The position numbers were made by a program, and so were the translations under genes. The notes under the pieces were generated by a model. The model saw only the letters and a list, made by a program, of their open reading frames with translations. It was not told where the DNA came from and did no database searches. Shown here one piece after another: positions 35,648-44,298 of a DNA stretch of 45,811 nt (position 1 is the stretch's first letter; each line of letters opens with the position of its first letter). This DNA is from an uncultured Prevotellaceae bacterium (GTDB lineage Bacteria; Bacteroidota; Bacteroidia; Bacteroidales; Bacteroidaceae). The DNA lies in NCBI GenBank assembly GCA_900315745.1, contig ONAG01000046.1, positions 1 to 45,811 of the forward strand, in the 5' to 3' direction.

Positions 35648-36925
35648 ATGGGAAAAGAACAATCTTTGGAAGTGATGGGCGAAAAGTCCAGAGGCAGTGA
35701 GGGAGAAGAATTGATGCTGCTGCGCATTACTGGCGAAGACCGCCCTGGGCTGACAGCCAGTATCATGGACATTCTGTCGCGGCACGATGTGGACATTCAG
35801 GACATCGGACAGGCTGACATCCATTCCACCCTGTCGCTGGGCATCCTGATCAAGGTGAGAGATGACAGGTCGGGCTATGTGATGAAGGAGCTGTTGTTCA
35901 AGGCGAACGAGCTTGGAGTGAACATAGGGTTTGCTCCCGTGACGATGGAAGAGTATGAAGCGTGGGTGGCTCGTCAAGGCAAGAACCGCTACATCCTGAC
36001 AGTGTTGGGAAGAAGACTCAAGGCAAGACAGATTGAGGCGGTGAGTCGGCTGATTGCGGAACAAGGACTGAACATCGACGGCATCAAGCGCCTGTCTGGG
36101 CGTGCGAGCATTCTGCATCCGAAGGAGAAGACGAGGGCATGCATCCAGTTTTCGGTACGAGGCACACCCAAAGACAGGGAGGCGTTGCACGGAGCACTGT
36201 TGCAGATGTCGGGCGAAATGGAGATTGATGGTTCTTTCCAGACAGATAACATGTACCGCAGAATGCGGCGACTGATTTGTTTCGACATGGATTCGACACT
36301 GATTCAGACGGAGGTGATTGATGAATTGGCAAGAAGAAACGGGGTGTATGAGCAGGTGGCTGCCATCACGGAGCGTGCCATGAGGGGTGAGATTGACTTC
36401 AAGGAGAGCTTCACGGAACGGTGCAGGCTGCTGAAGGGGCTGGACGTGAGTGTGATGAGGGAAATTGCAGAGAACCTGCCCTTTACGGAGGGTGTGGACA
36501 GACTGATGTATGTGCTGAAGAAATATGGTTACAAGATTGCCATCCTCAGTGGTGGATTCACCTTCTTCGGCGAATACATCCAAAAGAAATATGGTATTGA
36601 TTATGTGTATGCCAACGAACTGGAGATAGACGAGACAGGGCATCTGACAGGCAACTATGTGGGAGAGATTGTGGATGGCAAGCGGAAAGCGGAGTTGCTG
36701 AAACTGATTGCGCAGGTGGAGAAAGTGGATTTGCAGCAGACCATCGCTGTAGGTGATGGAGCAAATGACCTGCCCATGCTTTCCCAAGCAGGTTTGGGCA
36801 TTGCCTTCCATGCAAAACCTCGTGTGGTGGCGAATGCACAGCAGAGCATCAACACCATCGGACTGGATGGCGTGCTTTACTTCTTGGGATTCAAGGATTC
36901 CTACTTGGACGAGAAAGCGCAATAG
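35648..36925 (+). CDS. serB: Phosphoserine phosphatase with N-terminal ACT domains
   Basis: A 425-residue enzyme of serine synthesis. The first ~190 residues are two ACT-like regulatory domains (LLRITGEDRPGLTASIMDIL at about residue 20; YILTVLGRRLKARQIEAVSRL at about 115). The HAD phosphatase domain follows with the nucleophile motif CFDMDSTLIQTEVIDELA near residue 213, ILSGGFTFF, and VGDGANDLPML. The double-ACT form is common in Bacteroidales. ATG at 35648 is 26 bp from TACCTTTG. The product competes for phosphoserine, which may matter to the fusion system if that uses phosphoserine. Confidence 0.94.
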   Translation: MGKEQSLEVMGEKSRGSEGEELMLLRITGEDRPGLTASIMDILSRHDVDIQDIGQADIHSTLSLGILIKVRDDRSGYVMKELLFKANELGVNIGFAPVTMEEYEAWVARQGKNRYILTVLGRRLKARQIEAVSRLIAEQGLNIDGIKRLSGRASILHPKEKTRACIQFSVRGTPKDREALHGALLQMSGEMEIDGSFQTDNMYRRMRRLICFDMDSTLIQTEVIDELARRNGVYEQVAAITERAMRGEIDFKESFTERCRLLKGLDVSVMREIAENLPFTEGVDRLMYVLKKYGYKIAILSGGFTFFGEYIQKKYGIDYVYANELEIDETGHLTGNYVGEIVDGKRKAELLKLIAQVEKVDLQQTIAVGDGANDLPMLSQAGLGIAFHAKPRVVANAQQSINTIGLDGVLYFLGFKDSYLDEKAQ

Positions 36926-36943
36926 CGAGCCCCACGTGGCAGA

Positions 36944-36951
36944 TAACTTTC
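36944..36951 (+). promoter_or_regulatory. Possible weak -7 box (TAACTTTC) before the GH30-like gene
   Basis: Seven of eight bases match TAnnTTTG, 33 bp before the ATG at 36984. The gene could instead be read through from serB, 58 bp upstream. Confidence 0.35.
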
Positions 36952-36983
36952 CTATATTTTTTGAAACTCTAACACATACCTAT

Positions 36984-39110
36984 ATGAAAAAGTTTGTTTT
37001 ACTTTCAGTTTTTAGTTTTTCACTCTTCACTTCTTCTGCACAGACAGGGGCTGACTATCTGAAAGCAGCACAAAGGGCTGATGTGGAAATCGTTTTTGAT
37101 TTGTCTGACACTGGCAAGGAATACAAGGTGAATTGGGGCATGGATGCCGCATGGGATTGGGATTTCAATGTGAAGCGAGGTGTGGCGCATATCGGCAAGG
37201 GAAACTTTGCTACAGGACGTGTGTCGTTCCAACCCAATGACCTCGTGACTGACAATGGCGACGGCACATTCTCCCTTACTGACCGTCAGAAAAAGAAGTT
37301 GCAGTGGCGTTGCAACCTCATCAAGCTGACAGGCACGACAGAGGTAAACCTCAACTGCGACCACGAAGCGCTGTTCCGTCCTGCCGACAACAATGGCAAC
37401 TATCTGGACACAGACGAGAGAGACTATACGGGCAGGACAAACTATCGCGGCAAGCCACAGGAGTGGTACAAGCTCATCAAGGCGAGTGTGCAGTATGTGC
37501 AGAGTCAAGGACTGAAGGTGGTAAGCGTATCGCCTTTCAACGAGCCCGACTTCGTATGGGAACAAGCCACCGACGAGGATCAAGCCAAGCGGGATTTCCT
37601 TGCCATCGCCAGACTGATCAAGGCGGATGACTTCTTCAAGGACATCCGCGTTTGTGGCGGCAACACCTTGAATAATGACAAGGCATGGACTTGGTTCTAC
37701 TATCTGAGGAACTATTTGGACGAGGGCAACACGCACCAGTTGGCTGGCTCGTTTGACAACTATGCCAATTTCTTCACCCGACTGAAGAGGGAGGGCAAGG
37801 TGGCAACTGCCGACGAGCTGCACAATGTGGGTGAAGCCATCGTGGGTGTAAACTACGGCATGGAGAATGGCATCTGGTGGGGCTTTGACTCGAAAGCACG
37901 CGGTCAGTTCTGCCTCGACTCAAACGAAGGGGTACGGTTGGGGTATGGCGAGAACCGTGCAGCGTGGACGTGCGGTGCCGTGTATCGCAACAACACAACC
38001 GGTGAGGTGCATGGCTATCTCGGTTCGTCGGAGCGCCAAGCCTCCACATCCACTTTTGCTTTTGTCAGCAAGGACAGGGATGTTTATTTCAATGGCGATG
38101 GCCCTACAAGAAGATATGTGTTTGAAGTGCCAGGCGGCACAGGCTACCAGAAAGGACAAATCAATGCTGAGCGTGTGTTCGACATCACATGGGGCGAAGA
38201 TGTGGCTCCCAGTGTCATCAATGGCACTTACCTCATCTTGAACCAATACAGCGGCAAGGTGCTTACTGGGTATGGAAATGCGAACGTCACCACCTCAAGC
38301 CTTCAGTCTTCGGGCACATCGCAACACTGGAAGGTGACTCCTGGATATACCACTGGCGACATATCCAACTGGTTTATTGACAATGTGACCACAGGCAAGA
38401 ATTCCCACCTGAATGTGCTGAACCTGAACCTTGACGAGGGAGCCAACGTCATCTGCTGGTCGGGCGATGGCGATGGCAAGCACTTGCTGGAGGAGCAATG
38501 GTATCTGAAGTATGCACAGGATGGTTACTATTACATTATCAGTCGTCTGTCCAATAAATACCTCTACTGCACGAACACAGCATCGGGTTCCGAGGTGTGC
38601 CTGAAAGAGGGACCATCTCCTAAGGCTCGTTCCAAGTCGGCATACCTTTGGCGTTTCCAACCCATCGATTCGAAAGCGGAAACCCGAGCTCCTGCTGCAC
38701 CAACAACCCTCACTGCCCAAGAGCTGGGTGCAGAGGGAATGGAACTGGCATGGACAGCTCCTGTTGACAATGACGCGCTGACCTACATTGTGCTGCGTGC
38801 CGATGTACCCCAGCAGGAGGGTGAAGAACCTGAATACAACACCATTGCCCGCGGTGTTGCCACCACCTCCTACACCGACAAGACTGCCGAGGAAGGCAAA
38901 CACTACTATTATAAAGTGAAAGCCGTCGATTATGCTGGCAATCGTTCGAAGGCGTCCGAGGAACTCGCCACAGGCATTGACGCTCCTGCTGCCGTTATGC
39001 AAAGCGGCAAGGAAAGCAACGGTGAACGCTATGACCTGAGCGGCAAACCTGCTTCGGACACATCAACGGGCATCATCATACAGGGACAGAAGAAAATCTA
39101 TGTCAGATAA
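36984..39110 (+). CDS. GH30-like (clan GH-A) glycoside hydrolase with ricin-type and Fn3 domains
   Basis: A 708-residue secreted protein. Order: signal peptide 1-21 (FSLFTSSAQ), a beta/alpha-barrel enzyme region to ~410 with the acid/base-type NEP (VVSVSPFNEPDFVWEQAT), a ricin-like trefoil ~415-555 (GTYLILNQYSGKVLTGYG; YYYIISRLSNKYLYC), an Fn3 domain ~570-665 (PAAPTTLTAQELGAEGMELA) and a short C-terminal tail (RYDLSGKPA...QKKIYVR) like those found on many secreted Bacteroidales proteins. The frame begins far upstream at 36753 but the signal peptide fixes the ATG at 36984. Family placement is by motif only; substrate unknown. It is followed without a gap by the regulator gene. Confidence 0.72.
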   Translation: MKKFVLLSVFSFSLFTSSAQTGADYLKAAQRADVEIVFDLSDTGKEYKVNWGMDAAWDWDFNVKRGVAHIGKGNFATGRVSFQPNDLVTDNGDGTFSLTDRQKKKLQWRCNLIKLTGTTEVNLNCDHEALFRPADNNGNYLDTDERDYTGRTNYRGKPQEWYKLIKASVQYVQSQGLKVVSVSPFNEPDFVWEQATDEDQAKRDFLAIARLIKADDFFKDIRVCGGNTLNNDKAWTWFYYLRNYLDEGNTHQLAGSFDNYANFFTRLKREGKVATADELHNVGEAIVGVNYGMENGIWWGFDSKARGQFCLDSNEGVRLGYGENRAAWTCGAVYRNNTTGEVHGYLGSSERQASTSTFAFVSKDRDVYFNGDGPTRRYVFEVPGGTGYQKGQINAERVFDITWGEDVAPSVINGTYLILNQYSGKVLTGYGNANVTTSSLQSSGTSQHWKVTPGYTTGDISNWFIDNVTTGKNSHLNVLNLNLDEGANVICWSGDGDGKHLLEEQWYLKYAQDGYYYIISRLSNKYLYCTNTASGSEVCLKEGPSPKARSKSAYLWRFQPIDSKAETRAPAAPTTLTAQELGAEGMELAWTAPVDNDALTYIVLRADVPQQEGEEPEYNTIARGVATTSYTDKTAEEGKHYYYKVKAVDYAGNRSKASEELATGIDAPAAVMQSGKESNGERYDLSGKPASDTSTGIIIQGQKKIYVR

Positions 39111-40502
39111 TTGAAGCGGACGTTTTCACATATCATCGGACTGCTGTGCACAATCTCTTGTTGTGCACAACAGTTGGTGTTTTCACCGCTTGACACCAGC
39201 GATGGACTGAGCACCAACTGCGTGTTGCACATCCTCGAACTGCCCGACGGAAGGATTGCCGCCACCACCCCACAGAGCATTGACGTTTGGGATGGACATC
39301 GTTTCCAAATCATACCGAAGGACACGCTGTCATCCACCCCCTTGCCCGGCTATCAAGGCGCCTATCACGTTTATGCCGACAAGAACAACCGTTTGTGGGT
39401 GAAGGACTACAGAAAAATATGGTGCTACGACAAGCAGCTCCAGTTCATTCCTGATTGTCTGCCCGACAGTGCCGACGATGTGTTTGTGGATGACCAAGGC
39501 GACGTGTTCTTCATTCAGCAAGACACCACCCACCTGCTGCTCGACCTCAAGACGTTCCAAGGAAAACAGTACCGTTTCTATGCCAACGGAGAGGTGGTAT
39601 GCAGTGAGGGAAACCGTCTTTTGTATGCTGTACAAGCCTCGCTTGACTCCACCGCCATCACCTCACTCGTCGTCACCGACACCCTTCGAGGACGTTTCTA
39701 TCAGTTGATAGACCAAAAACTGTGTCTGGAATTTGACACCCACACCCGACGCTGGACGGAAATCTTCCGTGCCAATCGACTGCACACCATCTCACTGACA
39801 GATAACAACACTGCCTTCATTGTCAGTCGCGACGGCATGTGGAAGATAGACCTGCCTTCCAGAAAAGCGGAGCAGATAGAGCAAGTGCTGATGACGGATG
39901 GCTCCTACATCTCCTCCAGCAGATTAAACACCATTTTCACCGACAGGAACGGGAATGTGTGGATAGGCTCCTATGACCACGGACTGTTGGTGGGACGACA
40001 TGCCGACGCTTCTGAATCACACACACCTTTAGTATGGATATTGACGGGTGTCGGAGGGTTCGTGTGCTTGATGCTCCTATGGTGGTTCTTTGGAAGGAAA
40101 AGAAAAGGTGAGCACACCGACAGCAACGTCTCTGACACACACTCCACACCCCCTGCCACAGCTGCCACCATACCCATTGACCACGAGCTGGTCAGTCGTG
40201 CCACGACATTGGTGGAGCAGCATCTTGCCACGCCCAACTATACTGTTGAACGCCTTGCCCAAGACCTCTGCATGGACCGTACTGGACTCTATAAGAAGAT
40301 GACTGCCATGCTGGGGAAAACTCCAACGGCATTTATCCGTGGCATCCGAGTGAACCACGCTGTCCAACTCATCCAAACCACCTCACTCACCATAACAGAA
40401 GTGGCAGAGCAATCTGGCTTCAGTTCAGCGAGTTACATGGCAAAATGCTTCCAGGAAGACCTTGGAAAGAACCCCTCAGAACTAAAGGGAAATCAACCAT
40501 AG
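39111..40502 (+). CDS. Membrane-bound AraC-type regulator with periplasmic beta-propeller sensor
   Basis: A 463-residue protein: signal peptide or anchor 1-19, a periplasmic region ~20-298 with repeats like those of hybrid two-component sensors (DGLSTNCVLHILELPDGRIA; LNTIFTDRNGNVWIGSYDHG), one transmembrane helix ~303-326, and a cytoplasmic AraC/HTH_18 DNA-binding domain ~360-460 (YTVERLAQDLCMDRTGLYKK; TITEVAEQSGFSSASYMAK). The kinase and receiver parts of a hybrid system are absent. The start is TTG at 39111, directly after the TAA of the preceding gene (TAATTG), so translation is probably coupled. It likely controls the flanking glycoside hydrolase genes. Confidence 0.82.
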   Translation: MKRTFSHIIGLLCTISCCAQQLVFSPLDTSDGLSTNCVLHILELPDGRIAATTPQSIDVWDGHRFQIIPKDTLSSTPLPGYQGAYHVYADKNNRLWVKDYRKIWCYDKQLQFIPDCLPDSADDVFVDDQGDVFFIQQDTTHLLLDLKTFQGKQYRFYANGEVVCSEGNRLLYAVQASLDSTAITSLVVTDTLRGRFYQLIDQKLCLEFDTHTRRWTEIFRANRLHTISLTDNNTAFIVSRDGMWKIDLPSRKAEQIEQVLMTDGSYISSSRLNTIFTDRNGNVWIGSYDHGLLVGRHADASESHTPLVWILTGVGGFVCLMLLWWFFGRKRKGEHTDSNVSDTHSTPPATAATIPIDHELVSRATTLVEQHLATPNYTVERLAQDLCMDRTGLYKKMTAMLGKTPTAFIRGIRVNHAVQLIQTTSLTITEVAEQSGFSSASYMAKCFQEDLGKNPSELKGNQP

Positions 40503-40603
40503 TACTCTGTTGATTCAACGTGATTACCCACTGAAATCAACCACACTACTCTGTTGATTCATCCACATCATTCCTTCCCAAAAGAAGAAAAGCCCTACCT
40601 TTG
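40503..40603 (+). promoter_or_regulatory. Operator-like repeats and promoter of the GH31 gene
   Basis: TACTCTGTTGATTCA occurs at 40503-40517 and 40547-40561, 44 bp apart (about four helical turns). Between them lies the inverse-oriented TGAAATCAAC (40532-40541). TACCTTTG at 40596-40603 is the -7 box, 31 bp before the ATG. The arrangement fits binding sites for the AraC-type regulator encoded just upstream. Confidence 0.6.
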
Positions 40604-40634
40604 CAGCAATCATTCACTAAAACCTCATATTCTT

Positions 40635-43013
40635 ATGAAAAAAACCTTTCTTTTATCTTTGGTAACCCTGTCCGTCCTGACGACTTGGGCACAGACAGTG
40701 GAATTCTACACACCCCGCACCGTCCGCATCGTGAACGATAATGGACAGAAGGCTGGGAAAAAGTCGCTTGTGGTCATTGCGCAGCCAGAGCAGGTGAAGG
40801 TGAGCCTGACACAAAAAGGCAATGCCACCGTTTACAAGTCTTCGGCACTCACTGTCACTGTCGATGCAGGTAAGGTGACCTTTGCCGACAACAAGGGTAA
40901 TCTTCTCACCCAAGCCGGCGAAAGCGTTCTTACTCCCATCACCACAGGACCTAACGCAGGTGCATTCCGCGTGAAGCAGACATTCTCCGTGGAAGCCGAC
41001 GAGGGCATCTATGGTATCGGTCTTCTACAAAATGGCAAGATGTCACAGCGTGGCGAGAACCGACACATGGAGCAGAGCAACCTTGAAGACTTTGCCCATT
41101 TCTATCAAAGTATCAAAGGATACGGAATCTTTTGGGACAACTACTCCCCCACCCACCTCATCACTCCTGCAAAAGGTGTTGCAGGCAACGTGGAGTTGGA
41201 ATCGGAAGTAGGCAAACTGAGTGACTACTATTTCATCTATGGCGGCAATGCAGACGGGGTGATAGCCGAGATGAGACATCTCTCTGGCGAAGTGCCCATG
41301 TTCCCTTTGTGGACCTACGGATTTCATCAGAGCCGTGAACGCTACAAATCACAGAATGAGCTGTTAGAGGTGGTGCACAAATACCGTGACCTCAAAGTGC
41401 CTTTCGATGGCATCATTCAGGACTGGCAATATTGGGGCAGCAACTACAACTGGAATGCGATGGAGTTCCTCAACCCTGAGTTTGACCGCGCACAACAGAT
41501 GATAGATGAAGTGCACAAGCAACATGCCCACATGAGCATCAGTATCTGGGCATCCTTTGGTCCTGAAACCAAAGCCTTCAAAGAAATGAAGGAGAAGAAC
41601 TTGCTACTTGACTTCCAGACATGGCCACAGAGCGGACTGTCCCAATGGCCTCCACGCATGGACTATCCCAGTGGCGTGCGTTGTTACGACGTGTATAGTA
41701 AAGAAGCACGCGACATCTATTGGAAAAACCTCTCCCGTCTCCACAAGATGGGCATCGACGCATGGTGGATGGACTCCACTGACCCCGATCAGATGAACGT
41801 GACTGACGAACAGCGTGACCAGCCCACAGCTATGGGCACTTTCCGTAGCGTACGCAACGCCTTCCCTCTCATGACCGTGGGTGGTGTGTACGACAGCCAA
41901 CGTGCCATCGACGACAGCAAGCGCGTCTTCATCCTCACCCGCTCCTACTTTGCTGGTCAGCAGCGCTATGGTGCCAACACATGGAGCGGCGACATCGGCT
42001 CTTCATGGGATAGCTTCCGCAAGCAAGTGCCTATCTGTCTTAACTACACCCTCACCGCTAACCCTAACGTGAATGCCGACATCGGTGGCTTCTTCGCAGG
42101 CTCCTACAACACACAGGGTCACAACTCTGCCACACGCAACCCTCAGTATCAGGAACTCTACGTGCGCTGGATGCAATTCGGTGCCTTCACCCCTATGATG
42201 CGCAGCCACGGAGCTGACATCTATCGCGAGCTCTACTACTTCGGCAAACAAGGAGAACCCGTCTATGACGCCCTCGTCGATGCAGTCAAACTTCGCTACC
42301 GCTTCCTACCCTACATCTACAGCCAGTCATGGCAAGTGACCGCACACCACGATTCTTTCATGCGTGCCCTCTTCATGGATTTCAAGGAAGACAAGCAGAC
42401 ATGGGACAATAACCGCCAATACCTCTTCGGACACAACGTGCTTGTCTGCCCTGTGGTTGACCCGCTTTACACACAAGAGAAAATCGTCAAGACCGACCCC
42501 ATGTCGGGATGGGACAAGCAGAACCTCCAGCGTGAGACCTATGCGCCCGTTGATTGGAAGACAGAAAAGACTTTCAGTGTTTATCTTCCCGCAGGTGCAC
42601 AATGGTACGATTATTGGACCAACTCCCTTTTGAATGGTGGGCAGACAATCACTGCCGCAGCTCCTCTCAACCATTCACCCCTTTACATCAAGGCAGGCTC
42701 CATCCTTCCCCTTGGTCCTGATGTGCAGTATGCCAACGAAAACAAGTTCGACAACCTCGACATTGTGGTATATCCTGGAGCAGACGCCACCTTCACCCTC
42801 TACGAAGACGAAGGTGACAACTACAACTACGAGAAAGGACAGTACAGCACCATCACCCTCACATGGAACAACCATTCGAAAACCCTCACCATTGGCAAAC
42901 GCAATGGCTCCTTTGAAGGCATGCCAGCTTCACGCACTTTCCACGTAAAAGTGGCTGGCGGTGCACAAAAGACCATCACCTACAGCGGCAAGAGCCAAAC
43001 CGTGAAACTGTAA
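40635..43013 (+). CDS. Glycoside hydrolase family 31 (alpha-glucosidase/alpha-xylosidase-like)
   Basis: A 792-residue secreted enzyme with signal peptide 1-20 (LLSLVTLSVLTTWA-Q), an N-terminal beta-sandwich to ~210 (EGIYGIGLLQNGKMSQRGEN), the catalytic barrel with the nucleophile Asp in WWMDSTDPD (about residue 379) and acid/base Asp in WSGDIGSSWDSF, and C-terminal beta domains (VVYPGADATFTLYEDEGDNY, as in DUF5110). GH31 covers alpha-glucosidases, alpha-xylosidases and others; the exact activity is not clear, and WWMDSTDPD differs from the typical xylosidase ending in TEPE. The start 40635 is set by the signal peptide. Controlled probably by the adjacent AraC-type protein. Confidence 0.9.
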   Translation: MKKTFLLSLVTLSVLTTWAQTVEFYTPRTVRIVNDNGQKAGKKSLVVIAQPEQVKVSLTQKGNATVYKSSALTVTVDAGKVTFADNKGNLLTQAGESVLTPITTGPNAGAFRVKQTFSVEADEGIYGIGLLQNGKMSQRGENRHMEQSNLEDFAHFYQSIKGYGIFWDNYSPTHLITPAKGVAGNVELESEVGKLSDYYFIYGGNADGVIAEMRHLSGEVPMFPLWTYGFHQSRERYKSQNELLEVVHKYRDLKVPFDGIIQDWQYWGSNYNWNAMEFLNPEFDRAQQMIDEVHKQHAHMSISIWASFGPETKAFKEMKEKNLLLDFQTWPQSGLSQWPPRMDYPSGVRCYDVYSKEARDIYWKNLSRLHKMGIDAWWMDSTDPDQMNVTDEQRDQPTAMGTFRSVRNAFPLMTVGGVYDSQRAIDDSKRVFILTRSYFAGQQRYGANTWSGDIGSSWDSFRKQVPICLNYTLTANPNVNADIGGFFAGSYNTQGHNSATRNPQYQELYVRWMQFGAFTPMMRSHGADIYRELYYFGKQGEPVYDALVDAVKLRYRFLPYIYSQSWQVTAHHDSFMRALFMDFKEDKQTWDNNRQYLFGHNVLVCPVVDPLYTQEKIVKTDPMSGWDKQNLQRETYAPVDWKTEKTFSVYLPAGAQWYDYWTNSLLNGGQTITAAAPLNHSPLYIKAGSILPLGPDVQYANENKFDNLDIVVYPGADATFTLYEDEGDNYNYEKGQYSTITLTWNNHSKTLTIGKRNGSFEGMPASRTFHVKVAGGAQKTITYSGKSQTVKL

Positions 43014-43018
43014 AGGAT

Positions 43019-43045
43019 ACTCAAGTTTGACTTCGTCGAGCTAAA
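43019..43045 (-). repeat. Short dispersed repeat (TTTAGCTCGACGAAGTCAAA)
   Basis: The inverse complement of 43019-43045 matches 30719-30745 with one difference; a weaker relative is at 44450-44467. Each lies in a repeat-rich gap. Confidence 0.5.
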
Positions 43046-43079
43046 GGTTCTGAAGTAGTTAAGTAGTCAGTAGTTAAGT

Positions 43080-43251
43080 AACGTGAGTTCGGTATAAGAA
43101 GTTGCGCCGTTGGCGCCGAAAGAAAAATAGATAAAAACAAATAAAAATAGATAAATAGATCATGTTTTTTTATATTTTCACCTGTTTTTTTATATTTTTC
43201 TTTCGGCGGCTTGCCGCAATAAAGCATTTTCTTTTATACCGAACTGACGTT
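43080..43251 (-). mobile_element. MITE-like palindromic element, copy 3 (complete)
   Basis: Begins AACGTGAGTTCGGTATAA and ends TTATACCGAACTGACGTT, which are inverse complements with one mismatch. It has the same AT core and GC mini-hairpins as copies at 1-95 and 2184-2348, in opposite orientation. It sits in an AGTTAAGT-rich stretch; AAGT on both sides could be a 4-bp target duplication but the surroundings are too repetitive to be sure. The rest of 43014-43449 is TAACTCC-type repeats (43305-43355) and the rpsO terminator. Confidence 0.75.
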
Positions 43252-43397
43252 AAGTAGTTAAGCCGATACTCAGGCTAGTGGAAATCTCATTTGCAAGGTA
43301 ACGGCTTAACTCCTGAGCGAAGCGATAACTCCTTTAACTCCTTAACTCCTAAAGAAGTTGAGCACTTGCGAAACTTAAATAAAGGATATTGAAACAG

Positions 43398-43430
43398 CAA
43401 CCGCGGCACCCTTCAAGGATGCCGCGGTTG
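43398..43430 (-). terminator. Terminator hairpin after rpsO
   Basis: CAACCGCGGCA and TGCCGCGGTTG form a perfect 11-bp stem around an 11-base loop, about 20 bp past the rpsO stop. T-rich sequence follows on both strands, more so on the plus strand, so it may be bidirectional. Confidence 0.8.
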
Positions 43431-43449
43431 TTTGTTCTTGGATATCCGA

Positions 43450-43719
43450 TTACTTGCGGAGACCAAGCTTCTTGACGATTGCACGATAGCGTTCGATGTC
43501 CTTTCTCTTCAAATAAGAGAGGAAACGACGACGCTGACCCACGAGCTGAACCAGTGCACGATTGGTTACGTGGTCTTTGTGGTTAGCCTTCACATGCTCA
43601 GTCAAGTGCTGAATACGGTAAGTGAGAAGTGCAATCTGGCTCTCGCAAGAACCAGTGTCGGTGGCAGAAGCACCATACTCGGCAAAAATCTCTGCCTTCT
43701 TTGCTGAATCTAAATACAT
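43450..43719 (-). CDS. rpsO: 30S ribosomal protein S15
   Basis: An 89-residue ribosomal protein that binds the central domain of 16S rRNA. Recognised by TDTGSCESQIALLTYRI, LTEHVKANHKDH and the signature LVGQRRRFLSYLKRKD. Length is exactly as usual. The -7 box TACCTTTG (minus, 43808-43815) leaves an unusually long leader of about 80 nt, which could host S15 autoregulation as known in other bacteria. Confidence 0.97.
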   Translation of the reverse strand: MYLDSAKKAEIFAEYGASATDTGSCESQIALLTYRIQHLTEHVKANHKDHVTNRALVQLVGQRRRFLSYLKRKDIERYRAIVKKLGLRK

Positions 43720-43815
43720 AATTTTAGTATATAAATGAATAATAAAATGTTATTCAACGCACCATCATTCTTTCAGCCGAATAGATGGCTCGTCAAAAAC
43801 TTGGGTACAAAGGTA
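43720..43815 (-). promoter_or_regulatory. rpsO promoter and ~80-nt leader
   Basis: TACCTTTG on the minus strand at 43808-43815. The leader contains CCATC...GATGG (minus strand, about 43766-43790) with an AGAAT/ATTC-like inner pairing, a possible hairpin. Upstream of the box, AATTAGG heptads start at once (43817-43857), as seen at the other heptad-bearing promoters. Confidence 0.5.
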
Positions 43816-43816
43816 G

Positions 43817-43966
43817 GGAATAATTAGGAATTAGGGGTGAGGAATTAGGAATTATTTTGCAGTTGGGGCGCATTTTTGCACCAAAGAGCCCATTTTGTCA
43901 TTTATCATTTGTCATTTAGCGCAGCGCATTTCATTCTTTCATTTCTTCATTTTTTCATTCTTTCTC
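43817..43966. repeat. Heptad and TCATTT-type repeats upstream of rpsO
   Basis: AATTAGG-type heptads at 43823-43857, then TCATTTA/TCATTTG units at 43898-43917 ending in TCATTTAGCGCAGCGCA (also found at 28532-28548), then looser TTTCATT units. Confidence 0.65.
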
Positions 43967-43969
43967 AGG

Positions 43970-44153
43970 ATAGCCCTTACACAGACTTGAGAATGCCCCT
44001 TAAACAGAAGTGAGAATACCCCTTAAGCACGAGCGAGTATAGCCTTGACACAGAAACGAGAATATTAGTGACATCGAGCTGAGTATATTGGTGACGTTTG
44101 ATGTTGTATACGAGTGACATTGAAGTGTGTATACGAGTGACGCTCATTGCCCC
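43970..44153. repeat. Degenerate tandem array with an exact 23-bp period
   Basis: Eight consecutive 23-bp units starting at 43970, 43993, 44016, 44039, 44062, 44085, 44108 and 44131. They share ATA at the start, usually TGACA or TTA-ACA near position 8-12, and GAG near position 20-22, for example ATAGCCTTGACACAGAAACG then AGA, and ATATTAGTGACATCGAGCTG then AGT. The eighth unit decays. There are no spacers and no reading frame. The neighbouring 44154-44220 shows only C/T-rich sequence. Confidence 0.75.
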
Positions 44154-44206
44154 CATCCTTCCACTCCTTCATTCTCCTCCGTATAACACCCTCCTTAAGG
44201 TTTATG

Positions 44207-44298
44207 TAAGAACCTCAAAATCGACATCGTCGACGTCGGTTTGCCGACATCGTCGACATCGACGCACCGACGTCGACGACATCGACTTGGAGGTTGTG
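44207..44298. repeat. Long GACATCGTCGACGTCGG hairpin
   Basis: AACCTCAAAATCGACATCGT (from about 44212) continuing to CGACGTCGG is the near-inverse of CCGACGTCGACGACATCGAC continuing to TTGGAGGTT, giving a stem of about 29 bp with three mismatches. A GCCGACATCGTCGACATCG copy sits in the loop. It belongs to the same family as 17505-17574, sharing CGACGTCGGTTTGCCGACAT. Confidence 0.65.

Noticed and set aside
35639-36922. 427-codon minus-strand frame opposite serB
   Set aside because: Antisense of serB with no family features.
36984-43013. Classical polysaccharide utilization locus
   Set aside because: There are two glycoside hydrolases and a regulator but no SusC/SusD pair in the window, so it is called only a small glycan-use cluster.
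43970-44153. CRISPR array
   Set aside because: Units are contiguous with no unique spacers, they are too degenerate, and no cas genes are nearby.
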